Below, one piece after another: positions 1 to 8,536 of a DNA stretch of 64,000 nucleotides. The stretch spans positions 1,619,031-1,683,030 of the forward strand of contig NZ_WKJC01000001.1 of NCBI RefSeq assembly GCF_009674675.1. The letters are read 5' to 3'. Both the position numbers and the translations under genes were made by a program. A model generated the notes under the pieces. The model did no database searches, was not told the origin of the DNA, and saw only the letters and a program-made list of their open reading frames with translations. Numbering within the stretch: the stretch's first letter is position 1; each line of letters starts with the position of its first letter. Source of the DNA: Kangiella sp. HZ709 (GTDB taxonomy: Bacteria; Pseudomonadota; Gammaproteobacteria; Enterobacterales; Kangiellaceae).

Positions 1-1244
1 AACATACCTTGCACGGTCATTCCAAGCATCCCAGTTTTAGGCGACAACAAACGGCCTGTTCTACTTCGACCGCCTTCTTGGAAATATTCCACAGGAATAC
101 CTTTATTGAGTAAACGGTAAAGATATTCATTGAACACAGTAGAATAAAGTTTATTTCCTTTAAAGGAACGTCTTAAGAAAAAAGCACCACCTTTACGCAA
201 AATAGATCCAATTGGCCAGAAGTTTAAATTAACGCCAGCAGCAATGTGCGGAGGTGCTAAGCCTTCGCGGTAAAGTTGATACGAAAGCAAAAGGTAATCG
301 GTATGGCTACGATGGCAAGGAACATAGATCAATTCGTGTTCTTGCGCTAGTTCGCGAATATTTTTTATGTTATTAACTTCGATGCCAGTGTAAATCTTGT
401 CCCAAAGACGACTTAAAGCAGACGATAGAAAGCGGATCATTCGCGGACTATAGCTAGCGGCGATTTCTTTAACGTATTTTTCGGCATCGGTTTTTACTTT
501 AGCAATACTTTTATTAGTTCGAGACGCTTCTTCAATAATGACATTCTGTACGTCATTCGATGCAACGATACCAGCAACCAACCCTCGACGGTTTTCACTA
601 CGAGGTCCCATAGATGCAACCCAATGACGATTAAAATAAACGCGAAGGATACGAGAAATTTTATGCGAAGTCTTAGAAGTGTCTTGAGTAAGATTTACGG
701 CTTTAGAATTTAGACGGATAGGCTTGCCATATTGGATAAAGCATTGTCGCCCCAAAAACAGAATAATAAGTAACTTACCTAAACGACCTGTTTCTTCCAT
801 ATTTGAAATAAAATAGCGTAAAAAGGATTTTTCTTTGCCAGGATTACGCCCCCAATAAATGGAAACAGGGACTAACTTATAATTTTTATTCGGATTTTGC
901 TTTTGCTGATCTAATAGATTGGCAATATAGGCTTTGTGTTCGGTGAGTTTACGCTTATAACTGAACCATTTAGGTCGATTATTGATAAATAAACAGGCAC
1001 CAGACTCCGGTGACTGTTGATCATTGTAATGTGCAGCAGGTAACTTTAAATCTTTAGTCTTTTGCTTAAGAATTTTTATTGTAGAGATAGATTTTGTTCG
1101 AAGCACATACACAATATGATCATCTGCATCCAATGAAAACTCTTGCTTTGGATCCGCTGGAACATGATGTGCTTTGACTAGCCAATTAAAAGGGGCTTTA
1201 AATAGCGATAATGTAAAACGACTAATAGTATCTGCTAATGACAT
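1..1244 (-). CDS. plsB: Glycerol-3-phosphate 1-O-acyltransferase PlsB (C-terminal part cut by window edge)
   Basis: Membrane-associated enzyme that acylates sn-glycerol-3-phosphate at position 1, the first step of phospholipid synthesis. I translated the reverse strand from the ATG at 1244: 414 residues are visible of a family that is usually about 800 long, so the frame continues beyond base 1. The acyltransferase signature HRSHTDY is at residues 311-317, followed by GGAFFLRR at about 352 and FQEGGRSRTGR at about 388, all in the order seen in E. coli PlsB. It starts 9 bases after the stop of the upstream decarboxylase on the same strand and is probably the third gene of that operon. Identity is secure; the unusual part is the partnership with exosortase-type genes. 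Confidence 0.96.
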   Translation of the reverse strand, partial: MSLADTISRFTLSLFKAPFNWLVKAHHVPADPKQEFSLDADDHIVYVLRTKSISTIKILKQKTKDLKLPAAHYNDQQSPESGACLFINNRPKWFSYKRKLTEHKAYIANLLDQQKQNPNKNYKLVPVSIYWGRNPGKEKSFLRYFISNMEETGRLGKLLIILFLGRQCFIQYGKPIRLNSKAVNLTQDTSKTSHKISRILRVYFNRHWVASMGPRSENRRGLVAGIVASNDVQNVIIEEASRTNKSIAKVKTDAEKYVKEIAASYSPRMIRFLSSALSRLWDKIYTGIEVNNIKNIRELAQEHELIYVPCHRSHTDYLLLSYQLYREGLAPPHIAAGVNLNFWPIGSILRKGGAFFLRRSFKGNKLYSTVFNEYLYRLLNKGIPVEYFQEGGRSRTGRLLSPKTGMLGMTVQGM

Positions 1245-1253
1245 AAAGTTCTC

Positions 1254-2501
1254 TTAAAGTAATAATTCGATAGGATGCGAGTGACTTAGAAAGTCACGTG
1301 GGCTGGCAGTATAACCGTAGGCACCGGATTGATGAACCGCGATTAAATCGCCAATAGTCGCATGTGGTAATTCCATTTTACTGGCAAGTATATCTAAAGG
1401 AGTGCATAAAGGCCCGACTACATCGACCAGTTGCGTATCGGAAGAATCCATTTTATTAGCGACGACAACAGGATAATTCTTTCTGATGATTTGTCCAAAA
1501 TTACCAGAAGCAGCAAGATGATGATGTAAGCCGCCATTGGTAATTAGATAAGTTTTATCACGCGATGTTTTTTTATCAGTGACTTCACATACATAGAGTC
1601 CAGCATTGCCAACAATATAACGACCCAGTTCCAATATAATTTCACAATCGTTAGTGATGTCTTGGTATTCGTTAAAAAGCTTTTTAAGATTATCAGAAAT
1701 TTCGGTTAGCTCTAGATGTTTATCCCCTGGAAAGTAAGGAATGCCTAAGCCGCCGCCAATGTTCAAATGCTCGAGTGTAAACCCGTATTGCTTATGTAAT
1801 CGTTGTACTAAGGCAAAAATATTATCGTGAGCAGAAATTATAGATTGCGGATTAAGGTTTTGTGAGCCGGTAAAAATGTGCAAACCTATCAACTGTAGAT
1901 GTGGGTCTTCTAATAAAGTAAAAACAGGACCCAGCTGCTCTACATCTATACCAAATTGCTGTGAGCCACCACCCATCTTCATGCCCGAAGATTTAAGTTC
2001 AAAATCTGGATTGATTCGAAGTGCGATATTGGCTATGGCATTAGTAGCTTCAGCAATATTTTTTATTCGTTCAAGCTCTGTTAATGACTCAACATTGATA
2101 GTAATGCCGCTGGCAATTGCCATCGCTAATTCTTGCGGATTCTTAGCAGGGCCAGCGAAACTGATTTTTTCTGCCGGCATATCGCTTGCTAAAGCAATAT
2201 TTAATTCTTTACCGGAAGCCACATCTAAACCATCAACTAAATTAGCAATATAAGAAACTAATTGCGGCATTGGATTAGCTTTTATCGCATAATGTAAACT
2301 AACTTGCGGGAAATATTTCTTTAAGCGGTCGATATTCGTTTTAATTGCTTCTTTGGAATAAATATAAAAAGGAGTTTGCCCTGCGATAGTGGCAATTGTA
2401 CTGATGCTACAGCCGGCAATATTGATTTCATTATCTCGTACAGCAAATTGTGTCATGCTGGCATGCTTGATTTGCTTTTTAGGTTTTTTTAAATCACTCA
2501 T
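1254..2501 (-). CDS. PLP-dependent decarboxylase, exosortase A system-associated (DapDC/ODC fold)
   Basis: Fold-type III PLP enzyme of the diaminopimelate/ornithine decarboxylase family, 415 residues. The lysine expected to bind PLP is K74 in HYAIKAN; a glycine-rich phosphate-binding segment LNIGGGLGIPYF lies mid-protein, and the end carries GAYGYTASPRDFL, where family members have their aromatic active-site region. The overall pattern fits the subfamily found beside exosortase A (TIGR03099) rather than biosynthetic LysA: there are no lysine genes nearby, and the gene before it is an acyl-CoA ligase of the matching exosortase type, 5 bases upstream. The substrate is unknown; it is thought to act in exopolysaccharide or lipid-linked modification. 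The N-terminus has a basic 15-residue extension (KKPKKQIKH). Confidence 0.85.
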   Translation of the reverse strand: MSDLKKPKKQIKHASMTQFAVRDNEINIAGCSISTIATIAGQTPFYIYSKEAIKTNIDRLKKYFPQVSLHYAIKANPMPQLVSYIANLVDGLDVASGKELNIALASDMPAEKISFAGPAKNPQELAMAIASGITINVESLTELERIKNIAEATNAIANIALRINPDFELKSSGMKMGGGSQQFGIDVEQLGPVFTLLEDPHLQLIGLHIFTGSQNLNPQSIISAHDNIFALVQRLHKQYGFTLEHLNIGGGLGIPYFPGDKHLELTEISDNLKKLFNEYQDITNDCEIILELGRYIVGNAGLYVCEVTDKKTSRDKTYLITNGGLHHHLAASGNFGQIIRKNYPVVVANKMDSSDTQLVDVVGPLCTPLDILASKMELPHATIGDLIAVHQSGAYGYTASPRDFLSHSHPIELLL

Positions 2502-2506
2502 TAAAA

Positions 2507-4075
2507 TTATTGTTCCAAGTGTTTAAACTGTTGCTTCAGTTGCTTGCGATCAATTTTACCATTAGGATTGCGCGGTAATTTTTTGACCAGCTCAATGTAT
2601 TTAGGCTGCATAAAGTTTGGTAAATTTTTCATGCAGTATTTTTTGATGCTAGCTTCTTCAATTTGTGCGTCAGCATTAATTACTAACATGACAGCTTGAC
2701 CTAGTTGGTCATCGGCGATGCCTAAAGCTGCAACTTCTTTAATGCCATCCATTAAAAATAGAGTGTCTTCGAGCTCGCTAGGACTTATGCGATAACCTGA
2801 GCATTTTATCATATCATCTGCTCTGCCGATAAAGTATAAAAAGCCATCTTTATCACGGCGCACCTGATCGCCTGACCAAACTGCAAGCTCTGTTAGATAA
2901 TTAGATGATTTACCGATAGGTCTAAAACGCTTGGCAGTTTTTTCAGGTGCATTCCAATAGCCTAAACTGACATGACTGCCTCTATGAACTAACTCGCCGG
3001 GCTCTTCATCATCGCAAACAGATCCATCTTCCCTTAGTACTAGAATTTCAGCATTAGGAATGGCTTTACCGATCGAATCAGGTCGTTTTTCAATTTCATT
3101 AGGATCTAAATAGGTAGAACGAAACGCTTCTGTCAGTCCATACATTAAATACGGACTGGTGCCTGGCAACTCTTTTTGTAAAGCGGTTAAGGTCGCTTTG
3201 GGCATAGCGCCGCCACTATTGGTAATGTAGCGTAGGCTTTGCTGACAGGACTCCGGCCATTCCAATTGCGCCAATTGAAACCATAAAGGCGGCACTGCGG
3301 CTAACCCAGTGACATGATGCTTTTCTACTTGGCGGATAACGTCTCTTGGCAGCAGATATTCCATTAAAATTACGGTTGCACCCACTAAGAGGCTGGTAGT
3401 AATTTGGCTTAAACCATAATCGAAACTTAAAGGCAGCACTGCAAGTATAATGTCGTCACTCGTGTTTTTTAAATAAGAGCTAACGCTTTGCGCACCAGCG
3501 ATTAAGTTACGGTGAGAGAGACAAACACCTTTAGGATTTCCAGTTGAGCCAGAGGTATAAAGAATCGCTGCTAAATCTTGATCGATACGTTGGCGGCGTG
3601 CCAGTGTCTTAGAGTCATCATTCAGTAAACTATTCCAAAAAGAAATAGAAAGATGTTTAACTAAATCTGTATCGAACTTGTCATCTACTAAAACCAAATG
3701 CTTTAGCTCTTTAGCATTGCTATATATCTCAGCTAATTGTTTACTCCGCGGCCCACTGGTAACCAAAAGTTCTACATTACAATCTTGTAGAATATAGCTG
3801 ACTTGATGTGGTTTTAATAAAGGATTGACTGGAACAAAAACCAAGCCGGCACGACTAGCGGCAAGTTTACTGACTACGGCTTCAATTTGTTTCGGCAGAT
3901 AAATGGCAATGCGACTACCAGCGGCAAGCCCTAATTGAATTAACCGATCCGCGAAGATTGAGACTTGTTGCTCAAGAGTTTGGTAATCGAGTTGTTGCTT
4001 ATTATCATTTAGCGCAACTTTTTGCGGAAATTGCAAAGCAGTTTGCGTTAGAATTTTATCTAGCTGACTATACAT
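2507..4075 (-). CDS. Acyl-CoA ligase (AMP-forming), exosortase A system-associated
   Basis: ANL-superfamily adenylating enzyme of 522 residues that activates a carboxylic acid with ATP and transfers it to CoA or to an acyl carrier protein. The phosphate-binding loop YTSGSTGNPKG is at residues 173-183, the A5 region reads YGLTEAFRSTYL, the hinge is GRADDMIKCSGYRISPSE, and the catalytic C-terminal lysine lies in NGKIDRKQL near residue 507. The pairing with the PLP decarboxylase 5 bases downstream is the hallmark of the TIGR03098/TIGR03099 exosortase set. An acyl carrier protein of matching type occurs at 62992. First gene of a leftward operon; a good sigma70 promoter lies just upstream. Confidence 0.86.
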   Translation of the reverse strand: MYSQLDKILTQTALQFPQKVALNDNKQQLDYQTLEQQVSIFADRLIQLGLAAGSRIAIYLPKQIEAVVSKLAASRAGLVFVPVNPLLKPHQVSYILQDCNVELLVTSGPRSKQLAEIYSNAKELKHLVLVDDKFDTDLVKHLSISFWNSLLNDDSKTLARRQRIDQDLAAILYTSGSTGNPKGVCLSHRNLIAGAQSVSSYLKNTSDDIILAVLPLSFDYGLSQITTSLLVGATVILMEYLLPRDVIRQVEKHHVTGLAAVPPLWFQLAQLEWPESCQQSLRYITNSGGAMPKATLTALQKELPGTSPYLMYGLTEAFRSTYLDPNEIEKRPDSIGKAIPNAEILVLREDGSVCDDEEPGELVHRGSHVSLGYWNAPEKTAKRFRPIGKSSNYLTELAVWSGDQVRRDKDGFLYFIGRADDMIKCSGYRISPSELEDTLFLMDGIKEVAALGIADDQLGQAVMLVINADAQIEEASIKKYCMKNLPNFMQPKYIELVKKLPRNPNGKIDRKQLKQQFKHLEQ

Positions 4076-4107
4076 CCGTTATTATAGCATCTATAAACTT
4101 TGCTGAT

Positions 4108-4136
4108 ATTGTAGCTTTTTCAATCAGTTGCGTCAG
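4108..4136 (-). promoter_or_regulatory. Sigma70-type promoter for the ligase-decarboxylase-plsB operon
   Basis: Read on the reverse strand, a -35 element CTGACG (4136-4131) and a -10 element TACAAT (4113-4108) are separated by exactly 17 bases. The predicted start near 4101 leaves a leader of about 25 bases before the ligase ATG at 4075. Position and match are both good; no experimental support. Confidence 0.6.
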
Positions 4137-4189
4137 CTTTATAGGCTAAAACTCTAATAATTATTAAAGTAAGGATTTAAGGATATCCG

Positions 4190-5326
4190 ATGCGACTTAT
4201 TTGGTTGACCGTTATCATTCTCATTGCCTATGGCTCGCTGTATCCGTTTAACTTTGATTTTAACCGCTCATTGCCAACTGATTTAGTCGCCTGGTTGCAG
4301 AATTGGGAACAAAGAACCATCCGCAGTGATTTGATCGCCAATATTTTGCTTTTTATTCCATTTGGGTTTTTAGGAGCTTTAAATATACAGCAAGATGGGC
4401 GACGTTCACCGCTTTTGTCAGCAATATGGTTGGTTTTTATGGGTGTTGGCTTCGCATTGTCATTGCAGATTTTACAGTTTTATTTGCCCTCTAGAGTGCC
4501 TCATGCAGCCGATGCGCTGGTTAATAGCATTGGGATCTTGTTAGGAATTTCGGTAGCAGCCTATACCAATAGCCAGCGTATTCGACGCTTGATCCCACAG
4601 CAATTCCAATTCCATTTAACTCCGGCACTGTTGGTTTTATGTTTATGGTTAGGCTGGGCATTTTTCCCTTATATTCCAGTTTTTGAAACAAAACAAATCG
4701 GTATAGGCATAGAGTCCGTTTATAACAGCCAATGGTATTGGCAGGACTGGTTGAAATTTATTCTCTTCTGGTTAATGTTTTATCTGAGTTTTAGCCGCGT
4801 TATGAATCGAGATTATTCAATCAATGTTTTGCTTGTTGTAACCATTTTTATTTTAGCAATAAAGCTCAGCATGTTTTGGAGTCAAATCGGTTGGAGTGAA
4901 ATTAGTGCCGTACCTTTGGCGGTAATTTTACATCGAAGCCTCTCTGGTCAATTTAAGTTTATGATGATTGCCTTATTAGCAGCGTTAATCTTGTTATTAG
5001 AATTTGTATTTCCTTTTCAGTGGATCACAGATCTTGGAACCTTAAATACGATCCAATGGATCCCGTTCAAGAAATTCTTAGGCGGTAGCACCTGGTTTCA
5101 TTTGAGTAATTTATTCCAATATTCTTTGCTGGTGACTTCTTTGGGTTATGCGTTAGCACGTTGGTTTAGCAGCTATCGCTTGGCATTTCTATTTGTGATG
5201 TTACTGATCTTGCTGTTAAGTACTTTACAGTTATTCTTACAGGGTCAATCACCAGATGTGACCGACTGGATTTTAGCCCTAGTGTTAATGACCTTCTTGG
5301 AAAGAGTAGATTCTATTAGGCGCTAG
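4190..5326 (+). CDS. VanZ-like family integral membrane protein
   Basis: 378-residue polytopic membrane protein. The N-terminal third has the VanZ-like layout: a first helix with YGSLYPFNF, a second block NILLFIPFGFLGAL, and the acidic/polar loop before SIGILLGISVAAY. A second set of hydrophobic segments follows from residue 145 to the end, including a repeated-looking TIQWIPFKKF / SNLFQYSLL block, so the protein may hold two VanZ-like halves. It begins after a good ribosome site AAGGAT (from 4178) and is divergent from the ligase operon. VanZ-like genes are often found near exosortase/EPS genes, but no biochemical role is established; function here is unknown. Confidence 0.75.
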   Translation: MRLIWLTVIILIAYGSLYPFNFDFNRSLPTDLVAWLQNWEQRTIRSDLIANILLFIPFGFLGALNIQQDGRRSPLLSAIWLVFMGVGFALSLQILQFYLPSRVPHAADALVNSIGILLGISVAAYTNSQRIRRLIPQQFQFHLTPALLVLCLWLGWAFFPYIPVFETKQIGIGIESVYNSQWYWQDWLKFILFWLMFYLSFSRVMNRDYSINVLLVVTIFILAIKLSMFWSQIGWSEISAVPLAVILHRSLSGQFKFMMIALLAALILLLEFVFPFQWITDLGTLNTIQWIPFKKFLGGSTWFHLSNLFQYSLLVTSLGYALARWFSSYRLAFLFVMLLILLLSTLQLFLQGQSPDVTDWILALVLMTFLERVDSIRR

Positions 5327-5444
5327 TTTCTACTCATGTAATTTCTGCGATGCCTTATTACCGAAGCACAGCTAGATAGGCTGTTATATAAATCCGGCAT
5401 TGGGTACAATAGAAACAATTATCGACAAAGTGGTACGAATTCTT

Positions 5445-6116
5445 ATGAAAGATCTTCTAATTGCACCATCAATTTTATCAGCTGACTTTGCACGTTTAGG
5501 CGAAGAGGTGGAAAATGTTCTGGCTGCGGGCGCAGATTGGGTGCACTTTGATGTAATGGACAATCACTATGTTCCAAATCTAACTATTGGTCCAATGGTA
5601 TGCCAAGCTTTACGTGATTATGGAATTAAAGCCCCAATTGATGTGCATTTGATGGTAAAGCCTGTGGATCGAATTATTCCAGACTTTGCTAAAGCGGGCG
5701 CCACTTATATTAGCTTCCATCCTGAAGCCACTGAGCATCTTGATCGAACCATCGGTTTGATTAAAGAGCAGGGTTGTAAGGCAGGCCTTGTGCTTAATCC
5801 AGCAACGCCACTTGATTGCTTAGAATATGTGATGGATAAATTGGACTTAATTTTATTGATGTCAGTGAATCCAGGTTTCGGCGGGCAGAAATTTATCCCT
5901 TCGACTTTAGAGAAAGCCAAGAAAGTACGTAAGCTTATCGATGAATCAGGTTACGACATTCGTCTTGAAATTGACGGCGGAGTCAAAGTAGATAACATTG
6001 GCGAAATTGCAGCTTGTGGGGTTGATACTTTCGTAGCGGGTTCGGCAATTTTTAATACTGACGACTACCAAGCGACTATTAGCCAGATGAAACAAAATGC
6101 TAAGGCGAGTCGTTAA
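5445..6116 (+). CDS. rpe: Ribulose-phosphate 3-epimerase
   Basis: Cytosolic (beta/alpha)8 enzyme interconverting ribulose-5-phosphate and xylulose-5-phosphate in the pentose phosphate pathway. I start it at the ATG at 5445, giving [17 protein letters not shown] at the N-terminus exactly as in the family; an in-frame TTG at 5400 would add 15 unconserved residues and overlaps a TACAAT that looks like a -10 element (5405-5410). Metal and catalytic motifs are present: [28 protein letters not shown] and LEIDGGV. 223 residues, the normal length. Followed after 9 bases by the membrane-TrpG frame. The usual gph-trpE neighbours are missing. Confidence 0.97.
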   Translation: MKDLLIAPSILSADFARLGEEVENVLAAGADWVHFDVMDNHYVPNLTIGPMVCQALRDYGIKAPIDVHLMVKPVDRIIPDFAKAGATYISFHPEATEHLDRTIGLIKEQGCKAGLVLNPATPLDCLEYVMDKLDLILLMSVNPGFGGQKFIPSTLEKAKKVRKLIDESGYDIRLEIDGGVKVDNIGEIAACGVDTFVAGSAIFNTDDYQATISQMKQNAKASR

Positions 6117-6125
6117 TTTTAAGCG

Positions 6126-7079
6126 ATGCGCAAACTAGTATGGCTACTAGCCATCTTATTAACCTTCGGGCTCATTGCTCATTATTTTAATGATCAAACC
6201 GCTATAAAAAACTGCCTAGAACAAGCGGGCAGTTTCAATTATCAAACTGACTTTTGTTCACTTAAAGAAACTTATCAAGGCTCTGATAGTTTTATTCTCA
6301 ATCACTTGCCCTTTGTTTTAATGTGGCTGATCGCAACGGTTATTGCGGTCATGAGTGTAGTAATGGGTATTGTTAAAACGCCTGTGGAATATGAAGAGTT
6401 TTTAAAGAAAAAGTTAAATAAAGATTTGCTCGCGGAGACTTTAGGCGAAAAAAAACGGCTGTTAATGATCGATAATTACGATTCGTTTACCTATAACTTG
6501 CTCCAGTATTTTGGTGAGATCGGCTTAGAGTTAGAGCGGCAACCTAAAGATGGGATGTATAGTTTAGAGCTTATTGTTAAGCGTAATGATGAAATAACAC
6601 TCGAACAAATAGCAGAATTAGATCCTGATTATCTAGTGATATCGCCGGGACCTTGCACCCCGAATGAATCTGGTATTAGTTTAGAAATCCTAAAAAAATA
6701 TGCAGGAATAAAGCCAATACTCGGAGTTTGCTTAGGGCATCAAGCGATGGCTCAAGTTTATGGTGCAACTATTATTCGTGCGGAAAAAGTGATGCACGGA
6801 AAAACTTCCGATATTTATCACAATGGACAAGGTGTCTTTAAAGATGTACCAAATCCATTCAAAGCAACACGCTACCATTCTTTGATCATTGAGCAAACAA
6901 GTTTGCCAAATGAATTTGAGATTACTGCTTGGACGCAGGACTCAGTAGGGAATCTTGAATATATTATGGGTATTCAGCATAAAGACTTATCAATGCAAGG
7001 AGTCCAGTTTCATCCAGAGTCGATACTTTCTGAGAGTGGACACCAAATCTTACGCAATTTCTTAAGCAGAACTGCCTAG
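6126..7079 (+). CDS. trpG: Glutamine amidotransferase TrpG/PabA type, with an N-terminal two-helix membrane segment joined in frame
   Basis: 317 residues in one open frame. Residues 1-113 form a small membrane module with hydrophobic helices at about 4-20 and 61-84 and two cysteines (30, 44) between them. From M114 on it is a class I glutaminase that feeds ammonia to anthranilate or aminodeoxychorismate synthase: [29 protein letters not shown], catalytic C202 in GVCLGHQ, and H296/E298 in QFHPES. TrpG normally starts exactly at that methionine. The junction crosses eight A (6448-6455); with seven A the upstream frame would stop at a TAA overlapping the TrpG ATG at 6465 (TAATG). So this may be two coupled genes with a homopolymer change, or a true fusion. 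No trpE is present here, so TrpG versus PabA cannot be decided. Confidence 0.85.
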   Translation: MRKLVWLLAILLTFGLIAHYFNDQTAIKNCLEQAGSFNYQTDFCSLKETYQGSDSFILNHLPFVLMWLIATVIAVMSVVMGIVKTPVEYEEFLKKKLNKDLLAETLGEKKRLLMIDNYDSFTYNLLQYFGEIGLELERQPKDGMYSLELIVKRNDEITLEQIAELDPDYLVISPGPCTPNESGISLEILKKYAGIKPILGVCLGHQAMAQVYGATIIRAEKVMHGKTSDIYHNGQGVFKDVPNPFKATRYHSLIIEQTSLPNEFEITAWTQDSVGNLEYIMGIQHKDLSMQGVQFHPESILSESGHQILRNFLSRTA

Positions 7080-7101
7080 TCTCAGTATAGCCTCAAAACT
7101 C

Positions 7102-7123
7102 AATGTTAAAAATTTTTGACATT
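7102..7123. promoter_or_regulatory. Operator-like palindrome overlapping the -35 element
   Basis: Near-perfect inverted repeat with half-sites ATGTTAA (7103-7109) and TTGACAT (7116-7122) separated by six bases; one mismatch in 22 bases. The right half-site contains the -35 hexamer TTGACA of the promoter for the membrane-protein/XRE pair. A second site with the same architecture lies 44 bases downstream. Confidence 0.6.
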
Positions 7124-7145
7124 GATTGGTTGATTAATGCATAAT
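7116..7145 (+). promoter_or_regulatory. Promoter of the membrane-protein/XRE operon
   Basis: Consensus -35 TTGACA (7116-7121), an 18-base spacer, and -10 CATAAT (7140-7145). The predicted start near 7152 falls inside the second palindrome, so a dimer bound at either palindrome would block RNA polymerase. Confidence 0.65.
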
Positions 7146-7146
7146 G

Positions 7147-7166
7147 ATGTTAAATATTATTAACAT
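7147..7166. promoter_or_regulatory. Second operator-like palindrome at the transcription start
   Basis: Perfect inverted repeat ATGTTAA-N6-TTAACAT (half-sites 7147-7153 and 7160-7166). Same half-site and spacing as the site at 7102-7123; centres are 44 bases apart, about four helical turns, which would place two bound dimers on the same face. The obvious candidate ligand is the XRE regulator encoded at 7617. Confidence 0.62.
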
Positions 7167-7176
7167 CGAGATTTAT

Positions 7177-7614
7177 ATGACCTTTAATGAAAAATCTGCT
7201 TGGGTGATGGTTTTAGCACTTCTAATCGGAACTGGGATATTGGCGTTCCTGATCAACGGTACTATGGAGTACCATTCACAAATACCTTCTGAAGCTAGTA
7301 GGATGATTGTTCTTGGTCCATTCGTGGTGTTTATTATTGCTCTAATCTTTATGTCGATATTTGGTCATATTGTTATAGCTTTATTTGCTCCAAAAGATGC
7401 CAATAGCAGCGATGATGAAAGAGACAAGTTAGTAAAGTTACAGGCGTCAAAATATTCGGCGATAGTTCTTGGTGTAATGCTTAATCTATTGCTCGTGAGT
7501 TACTTTATTTGGGATTTCAATGGTCTGCTTTTTTATGGAATATTGGTTTCTTTAATCGTTAGCCAGCTAACAGAATATATCCTTCAATTAATTTTTTATA
7601 AAAGAGTCCTGTAA
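7177..7614 (+). CDS. Small four-helix membrane protein of unknown function
   Basis: 145 residues with four hydrophobic helices (about 8-28, 40-62, 88-106 and 112-132) and a charged loop SSDDERDK between helices 2 and 3. I choose the ATG at 7177 (MTFNEKSAW) rather than the one at 7144, because 7144 lies upstream of the predicted transcription start and inside the operator region. It is followed two bases later by a 71-residue XRE regulator; such membrane-protein/small-regulator pairs are common in bacteria, but the role of the membrane partner is not known. I do not recognise a named family with confidence. Confidence 0.7.
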   Translation: MTFNEKSAWVMVLALLIGTGILAFLINGTMEYHSQIPSEASRMIVLGPFVVFIIALIFMSIFGHIVIALFAPKDANSSDDERDKLVKLQASKYSAIVLGVMLNLLLVSYFIWDFNGLLFYGILVSLIVSQLTEYILQLIFYKRVL

Positions 7615-7616
7615 AT

Positions 7617-7832
7617 ATGACAAAGCGCTTTCCAATTAATAATAAGGTGCGTGAGCTTAGAGAACAGCATGGACAGCTCTCTCAATCGGAACTGGGTAAA
7701 ATTGTGGGAGTCACTCGGCAAACCATTGCAGCAATAGAGCAAAGACGATACTCACCGTCACTGGAGGTTTCTTTTAAGATTGCTAATTATTTTAATTGCG
7801 ACATTGGAGAAGTGTTTCAATGGGAAGAATAA
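7617..7832 (+). CDS. Small XRE-family helix-turn-helix regulator
   Basis: 71-residue stand-alone DNA-binding domain. The helix-turn-helix reads LSQSELGKIVGVTRQTIAAIEQRRYSPSLE without further domains, matching the compact YgzD/YvaO-like regulators that are usually autoregulated and co-transcribed with a membrane protein. It starts two bases after the stop of that partner. The two identical-architecture palindromes upstream of the operon are its likely operators. DNA-binding function is secure from the motif; target and signal are inferred. Confidence 0.9.
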   Translation: MTKRFPINNKVRELREQHGQLSQSELGKIVGVTRQTIAAIEQRRYSPSLEVSFKIANYFNCDIGEVFQWEE

Positions 7833-7833
7833 A

Positions 7834-7858
7834 AAAGCCTGAGATTAACTCAGGCTTT
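7834..7858. terminator. Rho-independent terminator shared by the XRE operon and crp
   Basis: Ten-base perfect stem AAAGCCTGAG / CTCAGGCTTT with a five-base loop (attaa), flanked by an A-run on the left. It lies 2 bases after the XRE stop and 43 bases beyond the crp stop, so it can serve both convergent transcripts; the run of T is better for the leftward (crp) transcript. Confidence 0.75.
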
Positions 7859-7900
7859 AAAGGATTTGTATTTTCTACAAAAAAAGGAAAATAAAAAAAG

Positions 7901-8536
7901 CTATCGTGCCCCAAAGATGACCATGGTTTTACCTTTGACATGAATATGACCTTGCTCTTCCAGTGCTTTTAAAACTCGGCCAACCATTTCACGAGAACAA
8001 CCAACAATACGACTTAGTTCTTGACGAGTGATTTTAATCTGCATACCGTCTGGATGAGTCATAGCATCTGGCTCTTTAGCAAGTTCAAGTAAAGCATGTG
8101 CCACACGTCCAGTAACATCTAAGAAAGCTAAATCACCTACTTTACGACTGGTTTTTTGTAACCGTATAGCTAGTTGAGTGGATAGCTTAAACAAGATATC
8201 TGGATTATCTTTAGTGATTTGACGGAAGCGCTCATAACTGATTTCTGCGACTTCACACTCAGTCTTGGTACGAACCCAGGCGGTACGATCATGCTCATCA
8301 GTGAATAAGCCCATTTCACCAAAAAAATCACCAGGATTTAAATAAGCTAAAACTAATTCGCGTCCTTCGTCATCTTCAATTAATACTGAAACTGAGCCTT
8401 CTAATAAGAAGTACAAAGTATTGGATGAATCACCAGCATAAATTAAAGTGCTTTTAGCAGGGAAGCGTCTTCGCTGACAGCTGTCTAAGAAGCTTAAAAT
8501 AGTTTCATCTTGCGCCAAGTGAAAAGGTAAAGGCAT
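7901..8536 (-). CDS. crp: cAMP receptor protein, Crp/Vfr type
   Basis: Global transcription activator of 211 residues. The N-terminal cyclic-nucleotide domain has the phosphate-binding cassette FFGEMGLF...RTAWVR (arginine and threonine at the cAMP phosphate positions), and the C-terminal winged helix reads [25 protein letters not shown]. The wording around [19 protein letters not shown] and [15 protein letters not shown] is closer to Pseudomonas Vfr than to E. coli Crp. As in E. coli, the neighbour across the divergent promoter is a YhfA-type OsmC protein. A GTGA-N6-TCAC site for it occurs at 27876, ahead of a secreted protease. Confidence 0.95.
   Translation of the reverse strand: MPLPFHLAQDETILSFLDSCQRRRFPAKSTLIYAGDSSNTLYFLLEGSVSVLIEDDEGRELVLAYLNPGDFFGEMGLFTDEHDRTAWVRTKTECEVAEISYERFRQITKDNPDILFKLSTQLAIRLQKTSRKVGDLAFLDVTGRVAHALLELAKEPDAMTHPDGMQIKITRQELSRIVGCSREMVGRVLKALEEQGHIHVKGKTMVIFGAR

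Noticed and set aside
5400-5444. N-terminal extension of rpe from a TTG start
   Set aside because: The 15 residues are not part of the conserved epimerase and overlap a possible -10 element; the ATG at 5445 gives the family's normal start.
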